Shown here one piece after another: positions 35,495 through 44,364 of a DNA stretch of 64,000 nt (positions are counted from its first letter, which is position 1; every line of letters starts with the position of its first letter). The notes under the pieces are model-generated. The model worked only from the letters and a program-made list of their open reading frames with translations, was not told the DNA's origin and ran no database searches. Made by a program: the position numbers and the translations under genes. Location: assembly GCA_051252415.1 (NCBI GenBank), contig JBPOGA010000002.1:1-64000 (forward strand), given 5' to 3'. This DNA is from JBPOFY01 sp051252415 (GTDB taxonomy: Bacteria; Verrucomicrobiota; Verrucomicrobiia; Opitutales; Coraliomargaritaceae).

Positions 35495-36256
35495 ATGAAA
35501 ACTCAATTTTTACGTCTATTGGCGATCGGCGCCACCTCTCTGCCATTTTTTGCTCACGCTGAAAATGCACTTACTGACACACGCTCCCAATTACAGGAGT
35601 GGGTCGCGACACGTCAGATTATCTCCAAAGAAAAAGCCGACTGGCGCACGGAGCAAAGCATCCTCAGCGACACCGAAAGTATGTTGAAGAATGAACTCTC
35701 ACGGGTTACCGAGGCACTGGATGACCTGCAGGCCTCCGCCACTGCTACCGACGAAGATCGCACTCGTCTCGCATCCGAAAAAGAAATCCTCACAACTGCC
35801 TCCACGGTCGTCGAAGAAAACATCGGTGCCCTTGAAACCGAACTCAAAGCAATCATACCGACGCTACCGAATCCGCTATTACAAAAGATCAAGCCGCTGA
35901 TCCGTCGTCTTCCTGACGATCCAAACAATACCAAATTGTCTCTCGGCGAACGCGTGCAAAACATTGTCGGGATCCTCAGCCAAGCGGACAAGTTCAACAC
36001 TACCATCACACAAACCAGCGAATCGCGTGAAATTGAAGACGGTAACATCGTCGAAGTGCGCACACTGTATTGGGGTCTCGGCCAGGCTTACTATGTAGAT
36101 GCTTCCGCCACCTATGCCGGAATCGGCTACCCCACCGAAGAAGGATGGGAATGGCCACGCATCGAAGGCGCAGGCCCCGAAATCAAACGCCTGCTCGATG
36201 TCTACGAAGGCAGTGAAGCCATTCAGTTCGTCAACGTTCCAGCGCGCATCAAATAA
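35495..36256 (+). CDS. Exported DUF3450 family protein of a TonB2-type system
   Basis: The 253 residues begin with a signal peptide (ending PFFAHAENA) followed by a long coiled-coil region (about 25-135). The C-terminal portion, containing VRTLYWGLGQAYYVDAS and GWEWPRIEGAGPEIKRLLDVYEG, is typical of DUF3450. These periplasmic proteins are encoded at the head of TonB2-like operons next to TtpC/ExbB/ExbD/TonB. Here it is followed by exactly that set, 25 bases downstream. It may help tune energy transfer to outer-membrane receptors. Confidence 0.85.
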   Translation: MKTQFLRLLAIGATSLPFFAHAENALTDTRSQLQEWVATRQIISKEKADWRTEQSILSDTESMLKNELSRVTEALDDLQASATATDEDRTRLASEKEILTTASTVVEENIGALETELKAIIPTLPNPLLQKIKPLIRRLPDDPNNTKLSLGERVQNIVGILSQADKFNTTITQTSESREIEDGNIVEVRTLYWGLGQAYYVDASATYAGIGYPTEEGWEWPRIEGAGPEIKRLLDVYEGSEAIQFVNVPARIK

Positions 36257-36281
36257 TCACCGTTTTAATTCCCGCAGCATT

Positions 36282-37697
36282 ATGCAACTACTACGCAAAA
36301 CACTTCTCGCCTGCAGCTTCGCTGTGTTCGCCTGCGCCTTGAGCGCGAGCGCACAGACCATTGACACGGCCAACGCACAAGCGAAACAAGACCTGGAAGC
36401 CGCACTTAGCGAGCTTTCGGAAGTTCGCGAAAGCATCGCGACTGAAAAGATTCCGCTCATTCGTTCGGTCTCGTCACTTGAAGAACAAGTGCGCAAAAAA
36501 ACCGCAGAGCTACAGCGCATTCGACGACTACGCGACAACTCCGACCTCGGGCTCAACCGCCTGCGCGAACAAGTCGAAGCCATCAAAACGCAGAACGAAT
36601 ACGCAGCCGGCCTGCTTGATGAGTTTGTGCGCTCCTTCGAAACGCGTATCGACTTCAGCGAAACCCAGCTCTACTCCCAAACCACAGAAGAAGCACGCTT
36701 AGCACTCGACGACTCCGACATGACTCAAGCCCAGCGCTTTACCAAACAGATCGAAGTCATCGGCGTGGCGATTACTCGTTTCGGGAAACTTACTGGTGGC
36801 TACACCTTCGAAGGCAAAGCACTCGCCCCAAGTGGCCAAATCGAAAAAGGCACTTTTGCCGCATTCGGGCCAACCGTATATTTCGCATCCAAGCAATCGG
36901 ACCTCGCGGGAATCACCGTGAACAAGCTCAATGCCGCTGAAGCAGCCATCGCTATTCCCGGTGAAGGCTTTGCCACAGGTATCCGTAAATTCGTAGAATC
37001 CGGCGAAGGAACCATCCCCGCCGATGCAACACTAGGTAAGGCCTTGAAGATGGTCGAGGGCAACGACTCGATTGGTGAGCACCTCGCAAAGGGTGGCAGC
37101 GTCGGCGTAGTGATCCTCGGCCTCGGTGCCGTTTGCCTATTCCTCGGTATTTTCAAAACAGCGGAAGTCAGTCGCTTCAAAACACCTGCTCCAGAACAAG
37201 TGCAGGCAGTGCTCAACAAAATCGAAGCAAAAGACCACTCTGGCGCACACACAGCTGCTGCTGGTATTCAAGGCGCGGGCGGCGACCTCTTGCAAGCCGG
37301 TGTCAGTCACGCCGATGATAAACGCGGCACACTCGAAGAGATCCTCTACGAGAAAATTCTAGCGGTACGCCCAAAACTAGAGCGCTTCCTGCCTTTCATC
37401 GCACTCACCGCCGCGGCGGCCCCCTTGCTCGGACTGCTCGGCACGGTGACCGGTATGATCAAAACCTTCAACCTAATCACCATCTTTGGCACTGGCGACG
37501 CAAAGAGCCTTTCCTCGGGTATTTCCGAAGCACTTGTCACCACCGAGCTCGGCCTGGTGGTCGCGATTCCTGCGCTCATCTTGCACGGCCTCATTTCCCG
37601 TATGGCACGCCAAAAACTCGGCGACATGGAGCAAATCGCAGTTGGCTTCATCAACGGCGTGATTGGTGCACGCAATAAAGACAGCGATTCGGAATAA
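36282..37697 (+). CDS. Large TtpC-like MotA/TolQ/ExbB proton channel protein
   Basis: I start at ATG 36282 (MQLLRKTLLACSFAVFACAL), giving 471 residues with a signal peptide; the in-frame extension upstream overlaps the DUF3450 gene. A periplasmic coiled-coil region (about 25-110) and a further domain precede a membrane helix near 275-295 (SVGVVILGLGAVCLFLGIF). The C-terminus is a MotA/TolQ/ExbB domain with helices around LPFIALTAAAAPLLGLLGTV and ISEALVTTELGLVVAIPALI. Proteins of this layout (TtpC) are required by Vibrio TonB2 systems. It precedes exbB by 20 bases. Confidence 0.85.
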   Translation: MQLLRKTLLACSFAVFACALSASAQTIDTANAQAKQDLEAALSELSEVRESIATEKIPLIRSVSSLEEQVRKKTAELQRIRRLRDNSDLGLNRLREQVEAIKTQNEYAAGLLDEFVRSFETRIDFSETQLYSQTTEEARLALDDSDMTQAQRFTKQIEVIGVAITRFGKLTGGYTFEGKALAPSGQIEKGTFAAFGPTVYFASKQSDLAGITVNKLNAAEAAIAIPGEGFATGIRKFVESGEGTIPADATLGKALKMVEGNDSIGEHLAKGGSVGVVILGLGAVCLFLGIFKTAEVSRFKTPAPEQVQAVLNKIEAKDHSGAHTAAAGIQGAGGDLLQAGVSHADDKRGTLEEILYEKILAVRPKLERFLPFIALTAAAAPLLGLLGTVTGMIKTFNLITIFGTGDAKSLSSGISEALVTTELGLVVAIPALILHGLISRMARQKLGDMEQIAVGFINGVIGARNKDSDSE

Positions 37698-37717
37698 CCG
37701 CTACCCCGGATTTGATT

Positions 37718-38308
37718 ATGGAAACCTTGGGAAAAATTATCGGCATTTGGTTAAGCGGCGGTTGGGTCATGATCCCGCTGGCGATGCTTGCTCTGCTCAT
37801 TTATTCCAACGGTGTGCAACTGCTCCTCTTCCTCAGGAAAGGTAACATACAACTCGGCCACGAATCGGAATGGATCACCTGGATTTATAATCCGGCACTG
37901 GCCGAAGGCCGCGCGGGCGAGATCATCCGTTACACACAAGAGAATGTCAGTGCCTCTAAGCACGTGCGCAACCGCTTCACCGAAGTGCGCCAATCAATTC
38001 TACACTCAGTCGAGCGCCGACTACGCTTCCTCAACATGCTCGTCGCGACAGCACCACTGATGGGCCTCCTCGGCACCGTTATCGGCATGCTCGGCACCTT
38101 CGCAGCAATCTCCAGTGGCGGTGGCGCAGAAACCGCAGCAATGGTCGCTGCAGGCATCTCCGAAGCACTCATCACCACACAAACTGGACTCTTCATCGCA
38201 CTACCAGGCATCTTCCTGGTGCTGATCATTCGCCGCCGCATGCATACCATTGAAGCAGCCCTCGCACGTATCGAATCCATCAGCCTGACAAAGTTAAACT
38301 TAGACTAA
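37718..38308 (+). CDS. exbB: Biopolymer transport protein ExbB
   Basis: ExbB forms the pentameric proton channel that energises TonB. From ATG 37718 the product has 196 residues; the frame also has a TTG at 37712. Three membrane helices are visible: GGWVMIPLAMLALLIYSNGVQ, LVATAPLMGLLGTVIGMLGTF and ISEALITTQTGLFIALPGIF. The G-L-L-G-T-V motif and the Thr residues of helix three are the usual ion-path positions. It lies between the TtpC-like gene and exbD. Confidence 0.93.
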   Translation: METLGKIIGIWLSGGWVMIPLAMLALLIYSNGVQLLLFLRKGNIQLGHESEWITWIYNPALAEGRAGEIIRYTQENVSASKHVRNRFTEVRQSILHSVERRLRFLNMLVATAPLMGLLGTVIGMLGTFAAISSGGGAETAAMVAAGISEALITTQTGLFIALPGIFLVLIIRRRMHTIEAALARIESISLTKLNLD

Positions 38309-38350
38309 GAATTTTTAGCCATCACCCAGCCGCTATTCACCATTTATAAA

Positions 38351-38749
<399 letters not shown>

Positions 38750-38807
38750 TCGAACTACCACCGATCTTCCTCATTTGCTCCGCCATCTCCGTAAGAATTT
38801 CAAAAAC

Positions 38808-39470
38808 GTGTCACATCTCTACAAACCACCACAACACCGCAAAAGCATGGCTGCCACTGGCACGTTTGTCGGCATTGGTGTGAGCGCAATGCTCTTTCTC
38901 GCGATCCCTCTGACACAGATCTTTACCGAGTATAAAAAAGCTCCAGAAGAAATCGATGCACTAGAGATGGCGCCGCCACCGCCACCCCCTCCACTGGATG
39001 AGCCACCGCCACCACCAGAGCCTGAACAAGAGGAAGCTCCTCCTGAACTCGACACACCGCCACCACCAATCTCGCTGGACCAACTCGACATGGCGCTCAA
39101 TCCCGGCACCGGCGGATCACTTAGCGGCGATTTTGCCTTACCCTCCTTTGAAGTCGGATCGAAAGATCTGGGTGGTCTCGAAATTTTCGACATCGGCGAC
39201 CTTGAAGACAAACCGCAACCGCGTAAACAAACCGCACCGCGCTACCCGAGCGAAGCACGTCGTAAAAGACTACAAGGCTTCGCTTTGGCCGAGTTCATTA
39301 TCGATGAAAATGGCGACGTGTCTGCAGTCGAAATCAAACAAGCCAGCGACTCCGTCTTCGAACAACCCACGATTGAAGCCATTCGCACTTGGAAGTTCAC
39401 ACCTGGCCAAAAGGACGGCCGTGCGGTCAAGACACGCACCCGCGTGAAGCTCCCTTACACGATTCAATAA
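38808..39470 (+). CDS. tonB: Energy transducer TonB
   Basis: TonB spans the periplasm and transmits ExbB/ExbD energy to outer-membrane receptors. I choose GTG 38808 (residues SHLYKPPQHRKSMAATG), giving 220 residues; ATG 38847 is an alternative, and the longer frame overlaps exbD. Features are an N-terminal helix (FVGIGVSAMLFLAIPLTQIF), a Pro/Glu-rich spacer and the C-terminal TonB domain with PRYPSEARRKRLQGFALAEF and TIEAIRTWKFTPGQKDG. The spacer is rather short, as in TonB2 proteins. Confidence 0.9.
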   Translation: MSHLYKPPQHRKSMAATGTFVGIGVSAMLFLAIPLTQIFTEYKKAPEEIDALEMAPPPPPPPLDEPPPPPEPEQEEAPPELDTPPPPISLDQLDMALNPGTGGSLSGDFALPSFEVGSKDLGGLEIFDIGDLEDKPQPRKQTAPRYPSEARRKRLQGFALAEFIIDENGDVSAVEIKQASDSVFEQPTIEAIRTWKFTPGQKDGRAVKTRTRVKLPYTIQ

Positions 39471-39533
39471 GCAGACGCATCCAACTGAACGAATCATTTA
39501 GCTATTACTCATTAGCCATCAGCCATTTTAATC

Positions 39534-40889
39534 ATGAAAAAGATCCTCAGCATCCTACTCGGCGCATCGCTCGCCACACTTAGCACGCAGGCACAAAGCC
39601 GTAGCCTTCCAACCGACCAATGGAACGATCCGAGCTTCGTCAAAGAGTTCCTCGGCAGTTACGGCTTCCTCGCGGGAGCAGAGCCACAAATTTCAGACGA
39701 CGAGAAGGAAAGCCTACGGACACTCGTCGACCTCATCAAAGTCAGTCCGAAAGCAGCGATTCAACAACTAGAACCACAAATCAAAACAAGCAGCAGCGCC
39801 GCCTTTGATTTCATCCTAGCCAATCTCTATTTCCAAGACGGCAACTTAGAGAAAGCCGAGCAATACTACAATAATGCCGCAATCAAACATCCGGATTTCC
39901 GCCGTGCCTACAAAAACCTTGGGCTGGTGCAGGTGCAACAAGGCGACTACAAAAAAGCAATTAAAACCATTTCAAAATCCATGGAACTCGGTGAAGTGGA
40001 CGGACGTGCCTACGGTCTACTTGGTTACAGCTACCTCACCCAAGAACGCTACTACCCCGCCGAAGCATCCTACCGCCAAGCCATCCTCATGCAACCGGAT
40101 ATCACCGATTGGAAAGTTGGCCTCGCACGCTGCTTGCTCGAAACCCAACGTTACGCTGACGCTATTGCGCTCTTTGACACACTCCTCAAAGACGAACCGA
40201 GCAATACCGATTACTGGATGCTACAAAGTAATGCCTACCTCGGCGCAGACCTACCACTCAGAGCAGCTGAAAACATCGAAGTCGCCCGTCGAATGGGCGC
40301 TACCGACATCGCCTCGCTCACTTTACTTGGCGACATCTACATGAACAACAACTCGCCGGACCTTGCACTTGTAGCATATCTGGAAGCCGTTAAAACCGCT
40401 GACAGTAAAGACATGCAATCACTCATCCGTGCCGCCGATCTTTTCATCCGATCTGGTAACTACGCACAAGCCAAAACCATGGTGAGCAGCACACGCGACC
40501 AGTTCACTAACATCGACGCCAAGAACGACCTAAAACTCCTTACAGTCGAAGCAAAGATCGCACGTGCCGAAGGCGATGACGCGTCAGCAGTGGCCACACT
40601 CAATAAGATTGTCGAACGCGACGCGCTCAACGGCGAGGCCATCATCGAACTGGCTAACTACTATGCAGAACAGGGTGACATGGCGAAGGCCATCAATCGC
40701 TTCGAACAAGCGCAAAAGATTGAAGCCTTCGAGCGTCAGGCAACCGTCGCACACGCCCAAGCACTGGTTCGCGTAAGTCAATACAAAGATGCCCTGCCAC
40801 TCTTACGCCGTGCTTTACAACTTAAGTCTGATAATAACCTTGAAGACTACACGCAGCGCGTCGAGCGCGCCGCACAGAATCAAAGTTAA
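39534..40889 (+). CDS. Tetratricopeptide-repeat protein of the TonB2-type operon
   Basis: The 451-residue exported protein has a signal peptide (ending LSTQAQS) and about nine TPR-type helix pairs. Examples are NLYFQDGNLEKAEQYYNNAA, LGLVQVQQGDYKKAIKTISK, ANYYAEQGDMAKAINRFEQA and AQALVRVSQYKDALPLLRRA. TPR proteins close many DUF3450-TtpC-ExbB-ExbD-TonB operons and are thought to assist TonB function (TtpB or TPR-type partners). It is followed by a terminator at 40910. Confidence 0.85.
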   Translation: MKKILSILLGASLATLSTQAQSRSLPTDQWNDPSFVKEFLGSYGFLAGAEPQISDDEKESLRTLVDLIKVSPKAAIQQLEPQIKTSSSAAFDFILANLYFQDGNLEKAEQYYNNAAIKHPDFRRAYKNLGLVQVQQGDYKKAIKTISKSMELGEVDGRAYGLLGYSYLTQERYYPAEASYRQAILMQPDITDWKVGLARCLLETQRYADAIALFDTLLKDEPSNTDYWMLQSNAYLGADLPLRAAENIEVARRMGATDIASLTLLGDIYMNNNSPDLALVAYLEAVKTADSKDMQSLIRAADLFIRSGNYAQAKTMVSSTRDQFTNIDAKNDLKLLTVEAKIARAEGDDASAVATLNKIVERDALNGEAIIELANYYAEQGDMAKAINRFEQAQKIEAFERQATVAHAQALVRVSQYKDALPLLRRALQLKSDNNLEDYTQRVERAAQNQS

Positions 40890-40909
40890 AACTACACTAC
40901 CCACCACCT

Positions 40910-40937
40910 AAAGCGGCACTCTATCGTGCCGCTTTTT
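40910..40937 (+). terminator. Intrinsic terminator of the TonB2-type operon
   Basis: AAGCGGCAC (40911-40919) pairs with GTGCCGCTT (40926-40934), followed by a T-run. It is 21 bases after the TPR gene stop. Confidence 0.9.
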
Positions 40938-41073
40938 CTGCAACTACATTAAAACAACAAATCACTGCGTAAACGACACGAAGTGACAACCACGCAACGG
41001 ACAAGCCGATATCTTAACCAACGTAACACAAGTTAGTTTTGAGATTACCATCCATAAAGTAATCCTGAACAAC

Positions 41074-41859
41074 ATGGTAAATCCAAAATTGATTTTCATG
41101 CTTACAGTCGGAGCTTCAGCATTCTTTTGCCAACAATTAAAGGCACGAACCCCACAAGACCCCAACTTAGAGCCCATCCTACAGAAACACCTAGAAGCCA
41201 TGGGAGGCCTCTACAATTGGAATCAGGCAGAAAGCATCCGCCTCAAGGGCACGATCGAGCGCAACGGAGAAAAGGTAGACATCGTCATCGTAAAAAAACG
41301 GCCGAACCAAATCCGAGCTACTGTGACCGTGCCCATCCCAAACAAAGAGGACGAGTATTTTCAAATTATTCGTGCCCACGATGGCAAGACCGCCTGGACT
41401 GCTACCCGACTCGCAGGTGCATCTAACATGACTAAAGAAGAGCTGCCGACTGAAGCTGCCGACGAACTCCTCGCCGACGCTGGTGTCCTTCCTCTGTTGA
41501 TAAAATTCTGGAGAGAAGGTGCCGAATTGAAACTTCTAAGCCCACAAAGAATCGACGGAGAAATAAACATCCGGATCCGAACAATCGATACAAAATCCTC
41601 CTTTGAATACACGTTCTACATTTCCGAGGAAAACTTCCTAGTCACTCGCTATGAAAGCATAGATTCGCAACAACGCTTCACCCAAACCAAACTGAGCGAC
41701 TATATCAAAGTTAATGGAATCCTCATACCGACGCAAAATACCACAGAAGCGACTCAAACCGGCCACTCATTGATGAACACAAGCTCCATTGAAATTGGCG
41801 TAGGGATCTACAAAGAATACTTCGAAGTGGGTGAGCCGCCCGAAACAGCAGGGCTTTGA
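41074..41859 (+). CDS. Exported LolA-like protein
   Basis: The 261-residue protein has a short signal segment (LIFMLTVGASAFFCQQLKA) and a single beta-rich domain. LEAMGGLYNWNQAESIRLKG and the following alternation of strands, with KKRPNQIRATVTVP, resemble the outer-membrane lipoprotein-sorting (LolA-like) proteins common in this phylum. No lipid-binding residue can be named. It lies 184 bases after the TonB operon terminator and has its own transcription unit. A related protein type is encoded at 788-1705. Confidence 0.6.
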   Translation: MVNPKLIFMLTVGASAFFCQQLKARTPQDPNLEPILQKHLEAMGGLYNWNQAESIRLKGTIERNGEKVDIVIVKKRPNQIRATVTVPIPNKEDEYFQIIRAHDGKTAWTATRLAGASNMTKEELPTEAADELLADAGVLPLLIKFWREGAELKLLSPQRIDGEINIRIRTIDTKSSFEYTFYISEENFLVTRYESIDSQQRFTQTKLSDYIKVNGILIPTQNTTEATQTGHSLMNTSSIEIGVGIYKEYFEVGEPPETAGL

Positions 41860-42024
41860 AAGAAACACCACCCGCCAGTCAGCACTCGCTCATTAAGCAA
41901 GACGCCACATGAGTAGACAGGGCCTGCAATGAACCTCAGGCACATGTAACATCTGCCTAGATATTCACGAAGAGGGCTTCGAGCAGAGGTATTGAGGCGC
42001 ATTTGACCGCCACCCCTTCACTAA

Positions 42025-42651
42025 CTAATTCTCAATTATAATAAATTGACTCGGCCTCGGCACTTTCTTCACCCGATGCGTACGCCTTCTGACAATGCTA
42101 GGTTCATCTAAATCAGCTTGTGCAATCTGCTTTACTTCGCCCTCTGATATAGAACGTGAGTCATCGTGTATTTTCCATGTATTACCTTCAACCACGTGGG
42201 ACAGAGCAACTGATCTTGAATTTAGCACAGAACGCACAACACCATCCCTCGGCCCCTTGAGACCCGCGCTGTGGTGAGCTACGGGAGTTGTAGTCGCACT
42301 CGATGAATACTCACTGCCAGCATATCCATCTTCTATTGTGCTTCCGACGACAGTTGCGTCACTGAACTCGGAGCTCTCTGACAATTTGAGATAAAAACTT
42401 TCCTCCCCATATTGCAAACGAAGAGTCATTGCCGATTCGTCAAACTCAACCAATTCATATCCATAATAAGAACGTCCAATTCGTAGCCATCCAGGCGAAC
42501 CATTTTCCGCACTATGAATACTAAAAAGCATCGAATCCCCAGCGACCATGACACCACGCAGGCGAAACGGCAGACTAGAGTCTCCCCACACATTCGTAAC
42601 ACACGTCAGCAGCAACACGAAGCTCATGTAAATAGTCAAACGATTCGTCAT
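42025..42651 (-). CDS. Exported protein with GspC-like domain
   Basis: From ATG 42651 (MTNRLTIYMSFVLLLTC) the product has 208 residues with a signal peptide. The mature part includes LRGVMVAGDSMLFSIHSAEN and GWLRIGRSYYGYELVEFDES, similar to the GspC/PilP-type beta domain (about residues 30-95) of type II secretion and pilus proteins. A low-complexity Ser/Thr region and a basic tail (RRRTHRVKKVPRPSQF) follow. No other secretion genes are near, so its partner is unknown. The start lies 2 bases inside the stop region of the upstream gene, so the two are coupled. Confidence 0.5.
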   Translation of the reverse strand: MTNRLTIYMSFVLLLTCVTNVWGDSSLPFRLRGVMVAGDSMLFSIHSAENGSPGWLRIGRSYYGYELVEFDESAMTLRLQYGEESFYLKLSESSEFSDATVVGSTIEDGYAGSEYSSSATTTPVAHHSAGLKGPRDGVVRSVLNSRSVALSHVVEGNTWKIHDDSRSISEGEVKQIAQADLDEPSIVRRRTHRVKKVPRPSQFIIIEN

Positions 42652-42652
42652 A

Positions 42653-43456
42653 TCACGGATTTGCAGATTCAATACCTTTGAAGAACGCCCGATAGGACGC
42701 ACAAAATCCCCCGGCATCGAAGCATTCGCTTAACGGTGCCTCATCGATAATTGTTTTACCTTCAACATCGACTAACACCAAAGCAGGCAGATCAACAACG
42801 CCATGTGCCAAGGATGCTGTATAAGCATCACTAAGATAGGGGTATACATAGAAAAACTCCTGACTTGTCGCTATGCTCAGTTCTGCAGCAGCATCCGACT
42901 CAGTCGCGCCGGTCAAACCCTGGGGCATAACAACTAACATTATTTCCTCACCGCAGGAATCGGCAACAGCAGTAAAATGATTTAGTAACTCTACAATATC
43001 GGGCTGGTCTAACTCATCAGCATAGAGTATTAGCATATACTTATAGCGACTAAGCGCACTTAACTTTATGGCTTCAATGCGCCCATCATGAATGCGAACA
43101 AATGCCCGGCCCAACATCATTGTCCAATTAGGACATGATTTCGCAGCCCGCCCACTTACATATCGCTCCACACGCTGCAAGACATCGGTACGGCCTGGAG
43201 CCACTCGTTGAATCCCCAACGATGCAAAATCAAGCACTAGCGAATCTTGGCCCTCCCCATCCTCTTCAACTCGAATCAACACCGCATGGCGACCAGCTGG
43301 AATCGTCACTGCATCGGAAACAACTAAATCGTCAGTCAGTTTTACCTTAGGAGGCCAAAACGAGGAATCAGTAGGCAGACGAACTCCGTTTGCAGTTACT
43401 GAAATGACTAAACAAGTCAGCGATATTAAAATTAGAAAATTCGATTTCACATTCAT
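42653..43456 (-). CDS. Exported protein with thioredoxin-like half, unknown function
   Basis: The 267 residues begin with a signal peptide (LILISLTCLVISVTANG). The second half (about 145-255) resembles a thioredoxin-type fold: YKYMLILYADELDQPDIVEL, EIMLVVMPQGL, then VVDLPALVLVDVEGKTI, where the proline precedes a beta strand. The CxxC active site is absent. The protein is therefore not an obvious disulfide reductase. It is coupled with the GspC-like gene downstream. The N-terminal half is not recognised. Confidence 0.5.
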   Translation of the reverse strand: MNVKSNFLILISLTCLVISVTANGVRLPTDSSFWPPKVKLTDDLVVSDAVTIPAGRHAVLIRVEEDGEGQDSLVLDFASLGIQRVAPGRTDVLQRVERYVSGRAAKSCPNWTMMLGRAFVRIHDGRIEAIKLSALSRYKYMLILYADELDQPDIVELLNHFTAVADSCGEEIMLVVMPQGLTGATESDAAAELSIATSQEFFYVYPYLSDAYTASLAHGVVDLPALVLVDVEGKTIIDEAPLSECFDAGGFCASYRAFFKGIESANP

Positions 43457-43474
43457 ACGGATCTAAACAATAAA

Positions 43475-43506
43475 TGTGGCCATCCATGAATACACGGATG
43501 GCCACA
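43475..43506 (-). terminator. Terminator-like hairpin after the PEP-CTERM gene
   Basis: TGTGGCCATCC (43475-43485) and GGATGGCCACA (43496-43506) pair perfectly over 11 bases. On the minus strand the hairpin is followed by ATTTATTGTTT, a moderate T-rich run. It lies 21 bases beyond the PEP-CTERM stop. Confidence 0.75.
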
Positions 43507-43527
43507 AGAATGTAATGTTAACTTACC

Positions 43528-44295
43528 CTACGCTTTAACATTACGACGACGATACGCAGTGAAACCTAAAGCAACAAAACCGAAAATCATCGCATACGTG
43601 GATGGTTCCGGCACCGCAGTGCCATTAAACGAAACGTTATCGATGTAACTTAGATTACTACTCAAGTCAGACAAAGTGCCACGAACATAGAGTTGAGTTA
43701 CGCCGTCGATCGCACTTAGGTCGACGGAGTAAGCTGTTGAACTGATTCCAATAACATCTGCCTCAAGCTCAATGTATGAGGAGCCATCCGTCGACCACTC
43801 CCATGCAATTGCGCTGCTTGCATCGTTTGAGTTGTATGCGGCGTATGTAAATGAAGACATATCATATGAACCTCCAAGATTAAGCGCGAAGACGTATGCA
43901 CCATTAGTATCGAAGCCAAGAGCTCGACCCGAATTGTATGCTTGTCCTTGACCGCTTAATGCTGTCCGAGAACCAAGCGTTCCTAGGTAGCCAAGATTAT
44001 TGACCGCAGTATCGCCAACACCTTGCGGTGTAATCTGGGAAGCTCCAAGATCGAATGCAGAGGAACCGAATTGACCATCATAATAGAGAGTGCCAACAGC
44101 AGCACCACCAGAGAAGTTAGCAACGCCACCAGCGTAGTTTGCATCGACCGAGCCGACAAGCGTCACCCCGTCAACAGAGCTAAAGCCATCGAACGCATAG
44201 GAAGAGAAATCCCAACCAGCTAGCATACTCTGAGCAGAAAGGCTCGTGGATGACACTGCAAGAGCTGCAGCAAGTATTTTAAGTGTATTTTTCAT
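43528..44295 (-). CDS. PEP-CTERM sorting domain protein
   Basis: This 255-residue protein has a signal peptide (MKNTLKILAAALAVSSTSLSA) and a beta-sandwich-like middle. The C-terminal sorting signal is PEPSTYAMIFGFVALGF, then a basic stop (YRRRNVKA). PEP-CTERM tails are cleaved by exosortase during export to the outer surface. No exosortase gene is in the window. The middle (about 25-225), with DGFSSVDGVTLVGSVDANY and YIDNVSFNG, is typical of secreted autotransporter-like adhesin or matrix proteins, but its ligand is unknown. Confidence 0.85.
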   Translation of the reverse strand: MKNTLKILAAALAVSSTSLSAQSMLAGWDFSSYAFDGFSSVDGVTLVGSVDANYAGGVANFSGGAAVGTLYYDGQFGSSAFDLGASQITPQGVGDTAVNNLGYLGTLGSRTALSGQGQAYNSGRALGFDTNGAYVFALNLGGSYDMSSFTYAAYNSNDASSAIAWEWSTDGSSYIELEADVIGISSTAYSVDLSAIDGVTQLYVRGTLSDLSSNLSYIDNVSFNGTAVPEPSTYAMIFGFVALGFTAYRRRNVKA

Positions 44296-44315
44296 ATATT
44301 TATATTTTTATTTTA

Positions 44316-44351
44316 TTAAAAACCTCACTTAACAATCGACATTAAGTGAGG
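44316..44351 (-). terminator. Intrinsic terminator of the beta-helix gene
   Basis: CCTCACTTAA (44323-44332) and TTAAGTGAGG (44342-44351) pair perfectly. On the minus strand T5 follows (GAGGTTTTTAAT). It lies 14 bases past the stop of the gene at 44365. Confidence 0.9.
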
Positions 44352-44364
44352 TCACATAGGGAAG

